A stretch of 64,000 bases of DNA from Victivallis sp. Marseille-Q1083 (GTDB taxonomy: Bacteria > Verrucomicrobiota > Lentisphaeria > Victivallales > Victivallaceae): positions 2,945,501-3,009,500 of the forward strand of contig NZ_CAHJXL010000001.1 in NCBI RefSeq assembly GCF_903645315.1, written 5' to 3'. Positions 16,634 to 25,758 of this stretch are shown here, one piece after another. The notes under the pieces were generated by a model. That model searched no databases and had not been told where the DNA came from. It worked only from the letters and a program-made list of their open reading frames with translations. The translations under genes and the position numbers were made by a program. How positions within the stretch are numbered: position 1 is the stretch's first letter; the number at the start of each line of letters is the position of its first letter.

Positions 16634-19051
16634 ATGTTGAAAATGAAAATAATGATGTGGTTGCCGGTGATGTTTGCCGGTCTGGCTGCCGTTGCCGCCG
16701 CCGATATCACCGGCCGGGTGACGGATGCCGACACCGGTGGGGGACTGGCGGGAGTGATTGTTTCCAATTGCGCGGAAGCGGCCGTCACCGATGCGGCCGG
16801 AGCATATGTGCTGCCGCGGCATGCCGACACGCGTTTTGTCACCGTCGTCACGCCCGCCGACCGCAGTGCGGAAACGTTTTTCCAGCGGGTAACGGTCGAT
16901 TCGGATACGAGTTACGACTTCAAGCTGCAGCGCCGGCCGAAATTCGATTCGTTCTGTTTCGTGCAAATGTCCGATACGGAGGCGGAGGGTTCTCCGGTCG
17001 TGATGGATTGTTTCGACCGGATCCGCCGCTTTGCCAGAAACTGCGGCGCGGCGTTCGTGATTCATACCGGGGACATTCACACCACGGAGGACATGCGCAT
17101 GCACGCCGCTTCCGTCAATCGCCGGGGATTCGGCCTGCCGGTCTACCATGTGCTCGGCAACCACGATTTGAAGTCGGAAGGGCGGGGCGAGGCTTTTTAC
17201 GAGGACACGCTGGGACCGATCTATTATGCTTTCGAGGAGGGAAATGTGCTGTTCGTCATTTTGCCGAAATACCTGGACGGCGATATGGCGCCGGGATTCA
17301 CCGAAACGGATGTCGCGAAGTACCTTCACAATCTGATGGCGCTGGTGCCGGAAACGCGCCCGGTCGTCTTCGTCAGTCATTATCCGGAAATTCTTGCCGC
17401 CGACGGCGTGGCCGGTGCCGGCACGCCGTATCCGACCGATCTGAAAAAATGGAACCTGAAGGGCTGGATTTACGGGCACACCCATTACAGCCGGGTTGCT
17501 TCGCTGCCGTTCGGACTGAAAACCTGGTCGAGCTGCATTTCCACCAAGGGAGGCGGTTCCGGTGAAGCGGCGAGCTATCGTTATTACCATGTGGCGGCGG
17601 ACGGAACGCTTTCTTCCCGCGTTGTTCCGATGTTTGTGGAGAAACTGCTGGATGTGCGCATTTCACCGGCGGCGGACGGCGGCGGTTATACGGTGGCTGC
17701 CGCTGCCGGTGATTCCAGCACCCTGATTACCGGACTTGAGATGATTGCAACCGGGACGGACGGCGAAAGTGAAAGGCTGGCGATGACGCGTCGCGGACCG
17801 TGGCTCTGGACGGCCGTCTACCCTTTTGAGCCGGAGCGCTCGTACACGGTTGAAGTGGTCGCGACGCTGAATTCCGGAGAGACGATCCGGAAGACCGTCC
17901 CGTTTCCGGCGCCGATTTCGCGGACGGCCTCCCTGGAACTTGAACGAATCGCCTGGTTTCCCGGTCATGTTCACTGGGGTGCGCCGGCTTTCGGCGACGG
18001 CATGATTTTTGCCGGCATCAACGATGACGACGACGGCACGAACAGCGGAATTGCGGCGCTTGATGCCGCCACCGGCCGGCTCCGCTGGAAATTGCCGGTC
18101 GCCGCCGGTATCCGCAACTCCGTCTGCTACGATGCCGGTACGGTATATGCCGCCGATACCGACTCCAATTTATATGCCGTGGAAGCGGAAACCGGCATCC
18201 TGCGCTGGAAGTCTTCGCCGGGGCCGGTTCTGTTCGATCATAAGAACAGCAACGGAATCGTGCTGGCCGACGGAATTCTCTATGGCGGCTTCGGCCGCTA
18301 TCTGCGGGCGGTGGAGGCCGCCACCGGCCGGGAATTGTGGCGCAGCGCCTTGTCCCAATGGGACCCGTCAACCGATCCGCCGCAGGTGATCGACGGCAAA
18401 CTGATCATTTCGAATTCCGGGCATGGCTGGATACTGGCGGCATTGGACGCCGCCACCGGGAGCTTGGTGTGGAAACTGGAGCTGGATCGCTATCACTTCC
18501 AGGTGCGGACCAGCCGCCTGGCGGATGGCAATCTTCTGATGGTTTCGTCTGCCCGGTCCGCCATCGTGGAACCGGAGACGGGCAGGATGATTGCCGCCAC
18601 CTCGGAGGAGTTGGGCGGAGACGAACTGCTGTCGATGTCCGCCTCGGCTCCGCTGGTCGGCGACGGCCTGATTTATGTCGGCGTCGACTGGGAAGGGGTG
18701 GGCGCCTTCGATTTCCAATCGCTCCGGCGGCGCTGGACATCGGTGGAAACCGCCGGCGTTCCGGGCGTTTCCAGGCTGGCGACCCAGGTTTACAGCCGGT
18801 TGGAAAAGATTGTCGAATCCGCTCCATTGCTGCTTGGCAGTCGGTTGCTGTTCGCCGGCATGGATGGCGTTCTCTACGAATGTTCGGCTGCCGACGGCGT
18901 GCTTGAGGGCCGGCTTGACCTCGGTGTGCCGGTTAGCGCTTCCCCGCTGGTCGCCGCCGGCCGGGTTTATCTCGTGGATTATGCCGGGCGGGTATTCATC
19001 TTCAAGCTTCGCGGAGATTTGACGGCGGCCGGTGACTTTCGCCTGAAATAA
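16634..19051 (+). CDS. Exported phosphoesterase with regulatory-like N domain and PQQ-type beta-propeller
   Basis: About 805 residues. AGGA sits 6 nt before the chosen ATG at 16634; TTG 16619 and ATG 16628 are in frame. After the signal peptide comes a carboxypeptidase-regulatory-like fold (ITGRVTDADTGGGLAGV, about 25-90). A calcineurin-like phosphoesterase follows (about 110-330: HTGDIHTTED, LGNHDLK, SHYPE, YGHTHYSR). The C-terminal half (about 430-800) has repeated AxDAxTGxxxWK units, for example ALDAATGRLRWKLPV and ALDAATGSLVWKLEL, typical of PQQ-binding-like propeller blades. It lies 24 bp after the hydrolase, in cassette C. It may handle phosphorylated glycans or teichoic-type polymers; no substrate evidence. 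Confidence 0.85.
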   Translation: MLKMKIMMWLPVMFAGLAAVAAADITGRVTDADTGGGLAGVIVSNCAEAAVTDAAGAYVLPRHADTRFVTVVTPADRSAETFFQRVTVDSDTSYDFKLQRRPKFDSFCFVQMSDTEAEGSPVVMDCFDRIRRFARNCGAAFVIHTGDIHTTEDMRMHAASVNRRGFGLPVYHVLGNHDLKSEGRGEAFYEDTLGPIYYAFEEGNVLFVILPKYLDGDMAPGFTETDVAKYLHNLMALVPETRPVVFVSHYPEILAADGVAGAGTPYPTDLKKWNLKGWIYGHTHYSRVASLPFGLKTWSSCISTKGGGSGEAASYRYYHVAADGTLSSRVVPMFVEKLLDVRISPAADGGGYTVAAAAGDSSTLITGLEMIATGTDGESERLAMTRRGPWLWTAVYPFEPERSYTVEVVATLNSGETIRKTVPFPAPISRTASLELERIAWFPGHVHWGAPAFGDGMIFAGINDDDDGTNSGIAALDAATGRLRWKLPVAAGIRNSVCYDAGTVYAADTDSNLYAVEAETGILRWKSSPGPVLFDHKNSNGIVLADGILYGGFGRYLRAVEAATGRELWRSALSQWDPSTDPPQVIDGKLIISNSGHGWILAALDAATGSLVWKLELDRYHFQVRTSRLADGNLLMVSSARSAIVEPETGRMIAATSEELGGDELLSMSASAPLVGDGLIYVGVDWEGVGAFDFQSLRRRWTSVETAGVPGVSRLATQVYSRLEKIVESAPLLLGSRLLFAGMDGVLYECSAADGVLEGRLDLGVPVSASPLVAAGRVYLVDYAGRVFIFKLRGDLTAAGDFRLK

Positions 19052-19070
19052 TTGCTCGCCGTTTGACGGT

Positions 19071-19433
19071 TTGAACGATAACGGCCGCCCCCGAAACATT
19101 GAGCGCTCCGGCCTGGCTTGGCACATCCGGCTTGACGGCCGGCCGGCGCTGGCGGCGGAACTGCCGGCCTGGCCGTTGCCGGCTTCGCTGTTAGTGGCGA
19201 TCCGGCATTTGCTGCTGGGATCGATCACCGTCTATCAGGCGGCGGTGCTGCAACAGGACGGAATGGTGACCATTTTCGGCTGCGACGTGCTGATGAATCT
19301 GGTGTTGGTCGGCTCAATTTATCTGGTTTGCCGCATGGAACGCAACTGTGTCACGGAACTGGTGCCCGGCCGGCCGCTGCCGGAATGTTGGCGGTTGATC
19401 CGGCGCCGGTTTTTCAGCGGTAAATTTTCTTGA
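19071..19433 (+). CDS. Small hypothetical protein, possible membrane fragment
   Basis: 120 codons starting with TTG at 19071, 19 bp after the phosphoesterase stop. Codon usage (GC-rich third positions) resembles neighbouring genes. There are two hydrophobic stretches (LLVAIRHLLLG and DVLMNLVLVGSIYLV). No convincing ribosome site and no family recognised. Its end overlaps the convergent sialidase-like gene by 20 bp. It could be a real small membrane protein, a remnant, or chance. Confidence 0.35.
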   Translation: MNDNGRPRNIERSGLAWHIRLDGRPALAAELPAWPLPASLLVAIRHLLLGSITVYQAAVLQQDGMVTIFGCDVLMNLVLVGSIYLVCRMERNCVTELVPGRPLPECWRLIRRRFFSGKFS

Positions 19434-20595
19434 TGCGCAAATCCTGGAGCACGGCATCCCGGCCGCCGCCGCAGCAATAGGCGAGCAGCAGCCCGTCCGG
19501 CACGAACTCGATGGCGATATAACAGTAGCCGTGGTCCGGTTCGCTTTCGAGCAGTTGATGATCGTGCCAGGTTTCGCCTTCATCCGCACTGCGGGCCAGC
19601 ACCAGCGGCGTCCGCCCCCAGCTGGCATCCCGGCGTTCGATGGCCCAGCGCGGCGAATGGTCGTTCCAAACGGCGATCAGATCGCCGTGTTCCGGGTCGC
19701 GTTTGATCGACATCGGCGATTCCGACGAGCGGAAGCGGTTGTTTTTGACCGCCGTTTCCCAGGTCAGTCCCTGATCGCCGGAGCAGGCGGTGTATTGGGC
19801 GCCGTCATTGGTGCGGAACCAGATCATCAGCCGTCCGCCGGATAGCTCGACAACGCCGGGCTCCTGAAAACCGCTGCCGAGCCGGGAGGGCGGCAGCAGC
19901 CATTGGGGCGCCTCCCGCCAACTGTCGCCGTTGTCGTCGGAATAATAGACCAGTCCGATGCCGCGGATGTCGACTCCTTTCCGGCCGTCATCGTCGGTGT
20001 GTGCCCGGTGCAGGGCGACCGGATAGAGCAGTCGGCCGCTTTTCAACTGGACCAGCCGGTCGTTGTTGCCGACGTAATAGCCGGGCGTCGGAATGATCGA
20101 AACCGGTTCGCTCCAGGTTTTGCCCTCGTCGGCCGAATGACGCAGTTGCGGCCGGCAGTCCAGGTAGCCGTCCGCCGTCAGCGCCTTGCGCAGATAAACC
20201 ATCGCCAGCCGGCCGTCGGCCAGCCGCAGCAGCGAAACGCTCATGACGTTCTGTCCTTCATTCGGCACGACAATTTCATCCTCTGCCGTCCAGCTGTCGC
20301 CGTTGTCGTCCGAATAGCGCGCCGCCAGGCAGGCGGCGGCATGGTCGGACCAGCTATCGCCGTAAAATTTGGTATAGATGAACATGATCCGGCCGTCCTT
20401 CAACGTGATGAAGGCGCCTTCCGAGTTGCGGGGATTGCCGGCTTGGTGCGGCAATTCCAGGACGGTTTTCTGCTCCATTGAGACATCTCCCTTCGATGCG
20501 GCCGGCAAACTGCCGGCGGTTGCCGCCGCCGGAGCCGGCAGAAAGAACGACAGACCGCCCACGGCGGCGAACAGCAAGGCAACACCTGATTTCAT
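19414..20595 (-). CDS. Exported sialidase-like (BNR/Asp-box) protein
   Basis: 393 residues with signal peptide (MKSGVALLFAAVGGLSFFLP) and a GGAG site before the ATG. Two or more Asp-box repeats are visible (SDDNGDSWT about residue 93 and SDDNGDSWR about 222), with degenerate copies (SADEGKTWS, SADEGETWH). These mark the six-bladed sialidase propeller. The N-terminal block NSEGAFITLKDGRIMFIYT is typical of exo-sialidase-like families in gut bacteria. The Arg triad cannot be assigned by eye, so true sialidase activity is likely but not certain. It lies 182 bp downstream of repressor D and may be part of that regulon. Confidence 0.82.
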   Translation of the reverse strand: MKSGVALLFAAVGGLSFFLPAPAAATAGSLPAASKGDVSMEQKTVLELPHQAGNPRNSEGAFITLKDGRIMFIYTKFYGDSWSDHAAACLAARYSDDNGDSWTAEDEIVVPNEGQNVMSVSLLRLADGRLAMVYLRKALTADGYLDCRPQLRHSADEGKTWSEPVSIIPTPGYYVGNNDRLVQLKSGRLLYPVALHRAHTDDDGRKGVDIRGIGLVYYSDDNGDSWREAPQWLLPPSRLGSGFQEPGVVELSGGRLMIWFRTNDGAQYTACSGDQGLTWETAVKNNRFRSSESPMSIKRDPEHGDLIAVWNDHSPRWAIERRDASWGRTPLVLARSADEGETWHDHQLLESEPDHGYCYIAIEFVPDGLLLAYCCGGGRDAVLQDLRIKKIYR

Positions 20596-20777
20596 CGGTT
20601 TCTCCGGGACGGTTTCAGTTGATTGTCGGTTCGATGGACAATACTGTAATCGCCGAGGGCTCCGGTTGCCAACCGCCGGAACCGGATTTTGCGCAGAATT
20701 TTTACCACCGGTTCCTCCCGGCCGCCTTGACCGCTCCGCCCCGGCGTGAATTTTCGCTTTTCGTTTTCCCGGCCGGG

Positions 20778-21980
20778 TCAGTGCAGGGCGATGGTCAACG
20801 CCGGATTCGGCCGTCCGACCGAAGAACGCGTGATCAAGTTGACCGGATGGTATTTGCGATGATTCTGTTCACTGCAACCGTTGGCGCGGTGGTCCAGCAG
20901 CAAATCGACCGCGCCGCGGCCGGCTTCGTAAAACGGCAGCCGGAAAGTCGTCAGCGGCGGCTCCGATTCCCGCGATTCCGGCAGGTCGCCGAAGCCGACG
21001 ACGGAAAAATCCCGGGGAATTTTTTTACCGCAATCCTGCAGAATCCGCATGGTTTCCAGCGCCGTGACGTCATTGTTGCATAGCAGCAGGGTCGGCTGTT
21101 GCGGCAGTTGGATCAGCCGGGCGATTTTATCCGCCAGCTTTTCTGCCATGTGGTAGTCGTTGAACGTGATGATCCAGTCGTCGTGGATTTCGATCCCGGC
21201 ATTGCGCAGGTCGGGCAGGCAATCGCGGATATCGCCGAAATCATAATAACAATACATATGTCGCCGCCAGTAATCCGGCTGAATGATCGCCAGCCGCCGG
21301 TGGCCGAGTTCCCGCAGGTACTGGGTGAACAGTTTCAACCAGCGCGGATAATCGTAACGAATCGCTCCCAGCGCCGGGGAACTGTGTTCGGCGGCGAGAA
21401 AAACCTGTGGAATTTTATCGAGTTCCAGCAGCTTTTCCAGCACCGGGTCTTCGTCGTAGCCGCGGTCGCCGAGATGGACGATGCCGCGGATTTCCCCGGC
21501 CAACCGGCGCAGTTGCGGGTCGATTTCCCCGGCGTCAGCATCCGGTTCCGGCAGTTGGAGCATCCGGACGGCATAATCCAGCTCCGAAGCCCGGTCGATG
21601 ATGCCGTTGAAAAAGCTGCTGCGGATATATTGGCTGGCTTTGATATTGACGTATTCGGAATAGGGCATCGGCAGGACCACGCCGAGGACTTTGCCCGGTT
21701 CCGTTTCGCGCGACGGCGGCGTCAGCAGGTAGCGCCGGCTGCCTTCCGGCCGTTCCAGCAAACCGTCGTCCAGGAGACGCTGATACGCTTTGTGGATCAG
21801 CGACCGGTCCAGGCCGGCATACAAGGCCAGTTGCCGTTCCGGCAGCAGGGCTTTGCCGCTCAGGGCGGCGCGGTTGCGGCGCAACTGGCCGGTCAGATGG
21901 CGGTACAAGGCGTCGGCGGAAGTCGGTTGCCGGAGCTCCGGCTGGTCCAGCAGCGGATTGAAGTATTGATCATTTTTCAT
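20778..21980 (-). CDS. GntR-type HTH / LacI-type sensor repressor (cassette D)
   Basis: About 400 residues from the ATG at 21980, which has AGGA about 9 nt upstream; the longer in-frame start at 22025 is less likely. Residues about 15-85 form a winged helix (ALLPERQLALYAGLDRSLIH), followed by a LacI-like sensor (GVVLPMPYSEYVNIKASQ to the C terminus). It overlaps the end of the GH123-like gene by 11 bp, so the two are translationally coupled. Unlike B and E, the repressor is last in the operon. A candidate operator is the TTGGTTGAA motif near 25429-25635. Confidence 0.85.
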   Translation of the reverse strand: MKNDQYFNPLLDQPELRQPTSADALYRHLTGQLRRNRAALSGKALLPERQLALYAGLDRSLIHKAYQRLLDDGLLERPEGSRRYLLTPPSRETEPGKVLGVVLPMPYSEYVNIKASQYIRSSFFNGIIDRASELDYAVRMLQLPEPDADAGEIDPQLRRLAGEIRGIVHLGDRGYDEDPVLEKLLELDKIPQVFLAAEHSSPALGAIRYDYPRWLKLFTQYLRELGHRRLAIIQPDYWRRHMYCYYDFGDIRDCLPDLRNAGIEIHDDWIITFNDYHMAEKLADKIARLIQLPQQPTLLLCNNDVTALETMRILQDCGKKIPRDFSVVGFGDLPESRESEPPLTTFRLPFYEAGRGAVDLLLDHRANGCSEQNHRKYHPVNLITRSSVGRPNPALTIALH

Positions 21981-24486
21981 GGTTATTTTCCTGGTGTTGG
22001 CGGGACTGATGAAAACTGCGGACATCGAATTCCGGTCCCCACGGATCGACGTCCTGAATTTCCGAGGAGACGATTGCCTGGATCAGCCGGTCGCGATAGG
22101 CGGCCAGTTCGGCCGGCAGACAACTGAAATCGGCCAGATGCCGGACCAGTTGTGCGGGGATGACGGCCGTCTCCCTGGCTGTTTTCAGCCATTGGAGCTG
22201 TTCGGCGGAAGACCGGCCGGCCGGCAGCGCTTCGGTCGCGGCGATCTGGGCGTTGAGAATGCACAGATAGGCGAAATCCTCCAGACCGTCCCGGTAATTT
22301 TCCAGCCGGATGCCGGCCAGCGGCTGGTCGTCCGGGCCGGGATAGGCGAGCAACCCGTCGCCGTGGTGATTGTACCAGCTTTCCGGCCACCACGACGTGT
22401 AGGGGCCGTCGGTGATCGGCTGGTTGTCCCACCAGATGCGCAGCGCATAATAGAGAAAGCCGTCCGGCTGGAATTTTTCACTCATCACTCCCATCAGCAG
22501 CCGGGCGGTCATCGCCGGCTGCTCGATGAACCAGTTGATATGCGGCGGAACCGGAAAGTTGCAGATATAGTACCAGACCCGGTTGCCTCGGGCGCGGCTT
22601 CGTTCCACTGCGGAGCGGTCCCGGGCGTAGCGTTCGGTTTTCGGCACCCAGATGTCGACGGAATTGATTCGGCCGTCGGTACCGAGTGAATGATCCCAGG
22701 CGGTGGTCATGATCGCCACTTCCGGAAAGGCTTCGTGCAGAGCCGCCGCACAGGTTTCCAGATTGTCGAAATCGGCGGCCTCCACTTCATCGAAACCGTA
22801 GATGTAGGCGTGGTTCAGCACGCCGAGCGCTCTGGATTGTTCATAAAGCGGCCGGAACCGGGCCAGCAGTTTGCCGACGTCGATTTGACGGGTGGCCGGG
22901 TCGAGTGCGTCGCCCGGAATGTTGCCGAGGTTGAAGGCGACCAGCCGTCTTTCGCGATGCAGCCGTTCGATAATTTCAAAATCCGGCGCGTCACGCCGGT
23001 AAAGATCGTCCATGCCGATCAGATAATCGTCGAGAAAATGGCTCCAGCGCCGGCGCTTTTCCGGATCCTTCGACAGTTTGTCGGTGCCGAAACTGATGAC
23101 GCTCGGCAGCGGTGAATGGCGCGGCAGCGTGAAGGGCAGCACTTCGATTTCCAGTTGCAGGGTACGCCAGCGTTCGCCGTCTTTTAAAATTTCAAGTTTG
23201 GCGGTATAGCGGCCGGGCGCCTGATCTTCCGGGGCCCGCACCCGCAGCCAGAAACTCTGCAGATCGCCGGCGGCAATGTCGCAGCCGGTCATGAAATCGA
23301 GAATCGGGTCGGGATACCAGCCGACGATCGGCGCGTCGAACGGCGCCAGCTTGGTGGTCTGGACGAAACCGACGACCGACGCAGTCAGCGCGCCGTCCGG
23401 AAACGCCATGCCGTCGGCCCGTTGCGGCGTGCCGCATTGCAGTTCGATCCGGGTGTCACGGGTCAGCGGCAGCGCCAGCAATTGCGCCGCTTCGGTTTCA
23501 TTGCGGGCCAGGCGGATGAGGTGATGGTCGCCGACTGCGGCGGCAAACGGCAGCAGCCGGGGCGGATATTTGGTCATTGCATCGGAGAACGCCAGCAGCA
23601 GATCCGGATCGTCTTGAAACAACCGGTCGTTGTCCTGCTTCAACTGCAGCAGGGAAGCAGCCCGCTTCATATTCTGGCGGCTGTTTTGAAATGCGATGAT
23701 TGCCGCGTCGTCGTCGACGCCGTCATAGTTGTTCTGAATGACTTTGGCCAGTGCATTCAGACATTCCTGGTGGGTGCGGTCGAATTCACCGATCAGGAAT
23801 TGTTTGTATGGTTCGGTCAAGGCGCTGCTGTGAATCGGGACTTTGGTCGGATAAAATTCTTCGCTGACCGCGGCTTTCCACGGCGTCATCCATTTGCGCA
23901 GCCGGTTTTTGACTTCCCGGGAATAGGGAGCGGGTTTTTCCCCAGTTTTGAGCAGCCGGAAATTGTCGAAATAAACTTCGGCCGGAAAAGCGCGCCGCAT
24001 GCTGTAAAAATAAAATTGTCCGATTGGTTCGGCGCCGAAGCGCGCATTCAGTTCCGCCAGCGGCAGGACGACCCGTTTCAATTGATAAGGACGTATTTTC
24101 AATTCATAATACGGCCCGGCGTCGCGGGCGATGCCGGCGGGACCGATATGCATGCCGAACTGGACTCCGTAGGGCGTCGGATTGAAAAGATCGAACGCCA
24201 GTTGATCGTACGCCTGAAAGCTGCCGAGATCACCGTGGAAGGAAAAGGCCGGATAGGCGGGGGCGCCGTCGGTCCAGCGCGGCGTGGTGAAGCATAGGCT
24301 GCGGTTTCCGGCGGTGGCGAAGGTTTCCGTCAATTCCAGACGGCTGCCGCCGGCGGTTTCCGGCGACAATTGCCAATGGGCTGCCGCATCGTCCCGGTCG
24401 AAATCGATCAACGGGGCCGGGGCGCACAGCATGGCGGAAGCGCCGAACAGGGCGAGGAGGGAGACGATGGCTAAAAAGTATTTCAT
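21970..24486 (-). CDS. Exported GH123/DUF4091-like glycoside hydrolase (cassette D)
   Basis: 838 residues with signal peptide (MKYFLAIVSLLALFGASAML). A jelly-roll-like region covers about 25-190, a helical stretch 200-320, and a DUF4091/GH123-type barrel the remainder. The Asp-Glu pair in YIYGFDEVEAADF matches the position of the GH123 catalytic pair (stabilising Asp, acid/base Glu). Later barrel blocks WYYICNFPVPPHINW and the C-terminal LENYRDGLEDFAYLCIL are typical of this group. GH123 enzymes remove beta-linked GalNAc, but many DUF4091 proteins are uncharacterised. It follows pseudopilin D after a strong hairpin. Confidence 0.83.
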   Translation of the reverse strand: MKYFLAIVSLLALFGASAMLCAPAPLIDFDRDDAAAHWQLSPETAGGSRLELTETFATAGNRSLCFTTPRWTDGAPAYPAFSFHGDLGSFQAYDQLAFDLFNPTPYGVQFGMHIGPAGIARDAGPYYELKIRPYQLKRVVLPLAELNARFGAEPIGQFYFYSMRRAFPAEVYFDNFRLLKTGEKPAPYSREVKNRLRKWMTPWKAAVSEEFYPTKVPIHSSALTEPYKQFLIGEFDRTHQECLNALAKVIQNNYDGVDDDAAIIAFQNSRQNMKRAASLLQLKQDNDRLFQDDPDLLLAFSDAMTKYPPRLLPFAAAVGDHHLIRLARNETEAAQLLALPLTRDTRIELQCGTPQRADGMAFPDGALTASVVGFVQTTKLAPFDAPIVGWYPDPILDFMTGCDIAAGDLQSFWLRVRAPEDQAPGRYTAKLEILKDGERWRTLQLEIEVLPFTLPRHSPLPSVISFGTDKLSKDPEKRRRWSHFLDDYLIGMDDLYRRDAPDFEIIERLHRERRLVAFNLGNIPGDALDPATRQIDVGKLLARFRPLYEQSRALGVLNHAYIYGFDEVEAADFDNLETCAAALHEAFPEVAIMTTAWDHSLGTDGRINSVDIWVPKTERYARDRSAVERSRARGNRVWYYICNFPVPPHINWFIEQPAMTARLLMGVMSEKFQPDGFLYYALRIWWDNQPITDGPYTSWWPESWYNHHGDGLLAYPGPDDQPLAGIRLENYRDGLEDFAYLCILNAQIAATEALPAGRSSAEQLQWLKTARETAVIPAQLVRHLADFSCLPAELAAYRDRLIQAIVSSEIQDVDPWGPEFDVRSFHQSRQHQENNHEK

Positions 24487-24526
24487 TTCAATTGTAACTG
24501 GTTAAGATTGCTTGGCACGGAAGGCC

Positions 24527-24566
24527 CCCGCCGGAGACCGGAGCTTTCCGTCCGGTCTCCGGCGGG
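24527..24566 (-). other. Strong intercistronic hairpin after pseudopilin D
   Basis: CCCGCCGGAGACCGGA (24527-24542) and TCCGGTCTCCGGCGGG (24551-24566) form a perfect 16-bp GC-rich stem with an 8-nt loop. It starts 24 nt past the pseudopilin stop, and no T-run follows before the next gene at 24486. Confidence 0.8.
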
Positions 24567-24590
24567 CAGACGATGAAAGGCGATCCGTCA

Positions 24591-25361
24591 TCAGTAGAAC
24601 GTCCCGTTCGGCCAGTCGGCGTAGTACCAACTGTTCGTCCACTGAATCGGCGAGAAATGCCGGTCGCGCAGCGACACCGCTTCGCGTCCGCCGAAGTCGC
24701 GGGCGCTGCCGTCGGCCAGACAGGCATTGAACTTCTGGTTGTGACGCAGCGCAATCTGGTAAGCGGTGCCGCCGTCGGCCGGCGTGGAATAAAGCTGGTC
24801 CGGCTTGCCGCTGGAAACGGAGGCGGCCGAAAACAGCGGCCCGTAGCAGCCGTTGTATTCCCTGTTGGCGTAGGAATCGGCGAACAGCACCGGCGAACCG
24901 CCGTTTTTACCGTATTCGTCGAGAATTTTGCTCATCTTGATATGCGGATAATTGTGCGTGGCCGGGTTCCATTCATAGCCGGTCACCATTGCGTTGAGGC
25001 CGATGGAGGTGTTGCCCTGAAACTCCGCCGTGTCGCTGTCATCCCAGTCGTTGCCGGCGCCGGCCGGACAATATTGCACTTCCGGCGAAATGCCGTAGTG
25101 ATCGGAAACGTAGATCGCCCAGTCCCGTACTCCGAAGTCGCCTCGGGTGGCGTAAGGCATCGCGTAATCGTCGAAATCCATCGTGTAAAAGACGAACGCC
25201 ACGCCGAGCTGTTTGTGATTGGAACGGCATTTGATGCCCTGGGCCGCCGCTTTGGCTTTGCCGAGGGCCGGCAGCAGCATGGAGGCGAGGATGGCGATGA
25301 TCGCAATCACGACCAGCAGTTCAATGAGCGTGAAAGTGAGTGACCGATGTTTTCCCGACAT
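24591..25361 (-). CDS. Pseudopilin with H-X9-DG motif (cassette D)
   Basis: About 256 residues from the ATG at 25361 ([18 protein letters not shown]), which has AAGGAAAGGATC upstream. The in-frame start at 25436 lies upstream of the -10 and is rejected. The residue before the cleavage site is Thr; Glu at position 5 is kept. [12 protein letters not shown] gives the exact H-X9-DG motif. First gene of cassette D, followed by a hairpin and the GH123-like gene. Confidence 0.9.
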   Translation of the reverse strand: MSGKHRSLTFTLIELLVVIAIIAILASMLLPALGKAKAAAQGIKCRSNHKQLGVAFVFYTMDFDDYAMPYATRGDFGVRDWAIYVSDHYGISPEVQYCPAGAGNDWDDSDTAEFQGNTSIGLNAMVTGYEWNPATHNYPHIKMSKILDEYGKNGGSPVLFADSYANREYNGCYGPLFSAASVSSGKPDQLYSTPADGGTAYQIALRHNQKFNACLADGSARDFGGREAVSLRDRHFSPIQWTNSWYYADWPNGTFY

Positions 25362-25415
25362 TTTTGATGATCCTTTCCTTTGGTGAATATGCCAGTGAAT
25401 TTTGGTTTGTTGAAA

Positions 25416-25444
25416 AGTATAGCAAGATTCAACCAAAAAGGCAA
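25416..25444 (-). promoter_or_regulatory. Promoter for cassette D with internal operator half-site
   Basis: Minus strand: TTGCCT (25444-25439), 17-bp spacer, TATACT (25421-25416), with TTGC before the -10. The spacer contains TTGGTTGAA, half of the palindrome at 25605-25635. Confidence 0.7.
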
Positions 25445-25604
25445 TATCCCGGTCAGGAAATTGCGCATTTTTTTTGAAAAAAATTATGATTAAAAAATGG
25501 TTGAATTTTGGTTTTTAAATGGTTATTATATTTTATAACATATTTGTATTTAATCTATTATGAATTTATTTCCCGGTGTTTTATTGTACCGGATTCCTGA
25601 ATTA

Positions 25605-25635
25605 TTTTCAACCAAATGATTGATTTGGTTGAAAA
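25605..25635. promoter_or_regulatory. Perfect 13-bp inverted repeat, candidate operator
   Basis: TTTTCAACCAAAT (25605-25617), 5-nt spacer, ATTTGGTTGAAAA (25623-25635). It lies about 125 bp before the PHP gene start. Half-sites recur at 25429-25436 within the cassette D promoter and near 25499-25505. A likely binding site of a dimeric repressor, perhaps the product of 20778-21980. Confidence 0.6.
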
Positions 25636-25758
25636 AGCTGTTTTGGAGGAAAAATATTGTGAAAAATGGTGTTGCCCCGACCGGCCCGCCGCTTGCATCG
25701 GCGGGAGAGTAATTCTATTTTTTCTTCAAAGAAACTTACCAAAAATGGAAAGGAAAAG

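Larger units (their letters stand above)
25362..25758. other. Divergent AT-rich control region between cassette D and the PHP gene
   Basis: 397 bp with a minus-strand promoter (25416-25444), several TTGGTTGAA-type half-sites, and a large palindrome at 25605-25635. No reading frame or RNA gene can be supported; the TA-rich part at about 25520-25570 may hold the plus-strand promoter, but I cannot fix it. Confidence 0.55.

Noticed and set aside
14951-17590. 879-codon minus-strand frame
   Set aside because: It lies opposite two convincing plus-strand exported proteins; long antisense frames arise from GC-rich codon usage, and its translation is Arg/Gln/His-rich without domains.
25361-25436. Longer N-terminus for pseudopilin D
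   Set aside because: The extended start lies upstream of the -10 box, so it would not be in the transcript; the ATG at 25361 has a good ribosome site.
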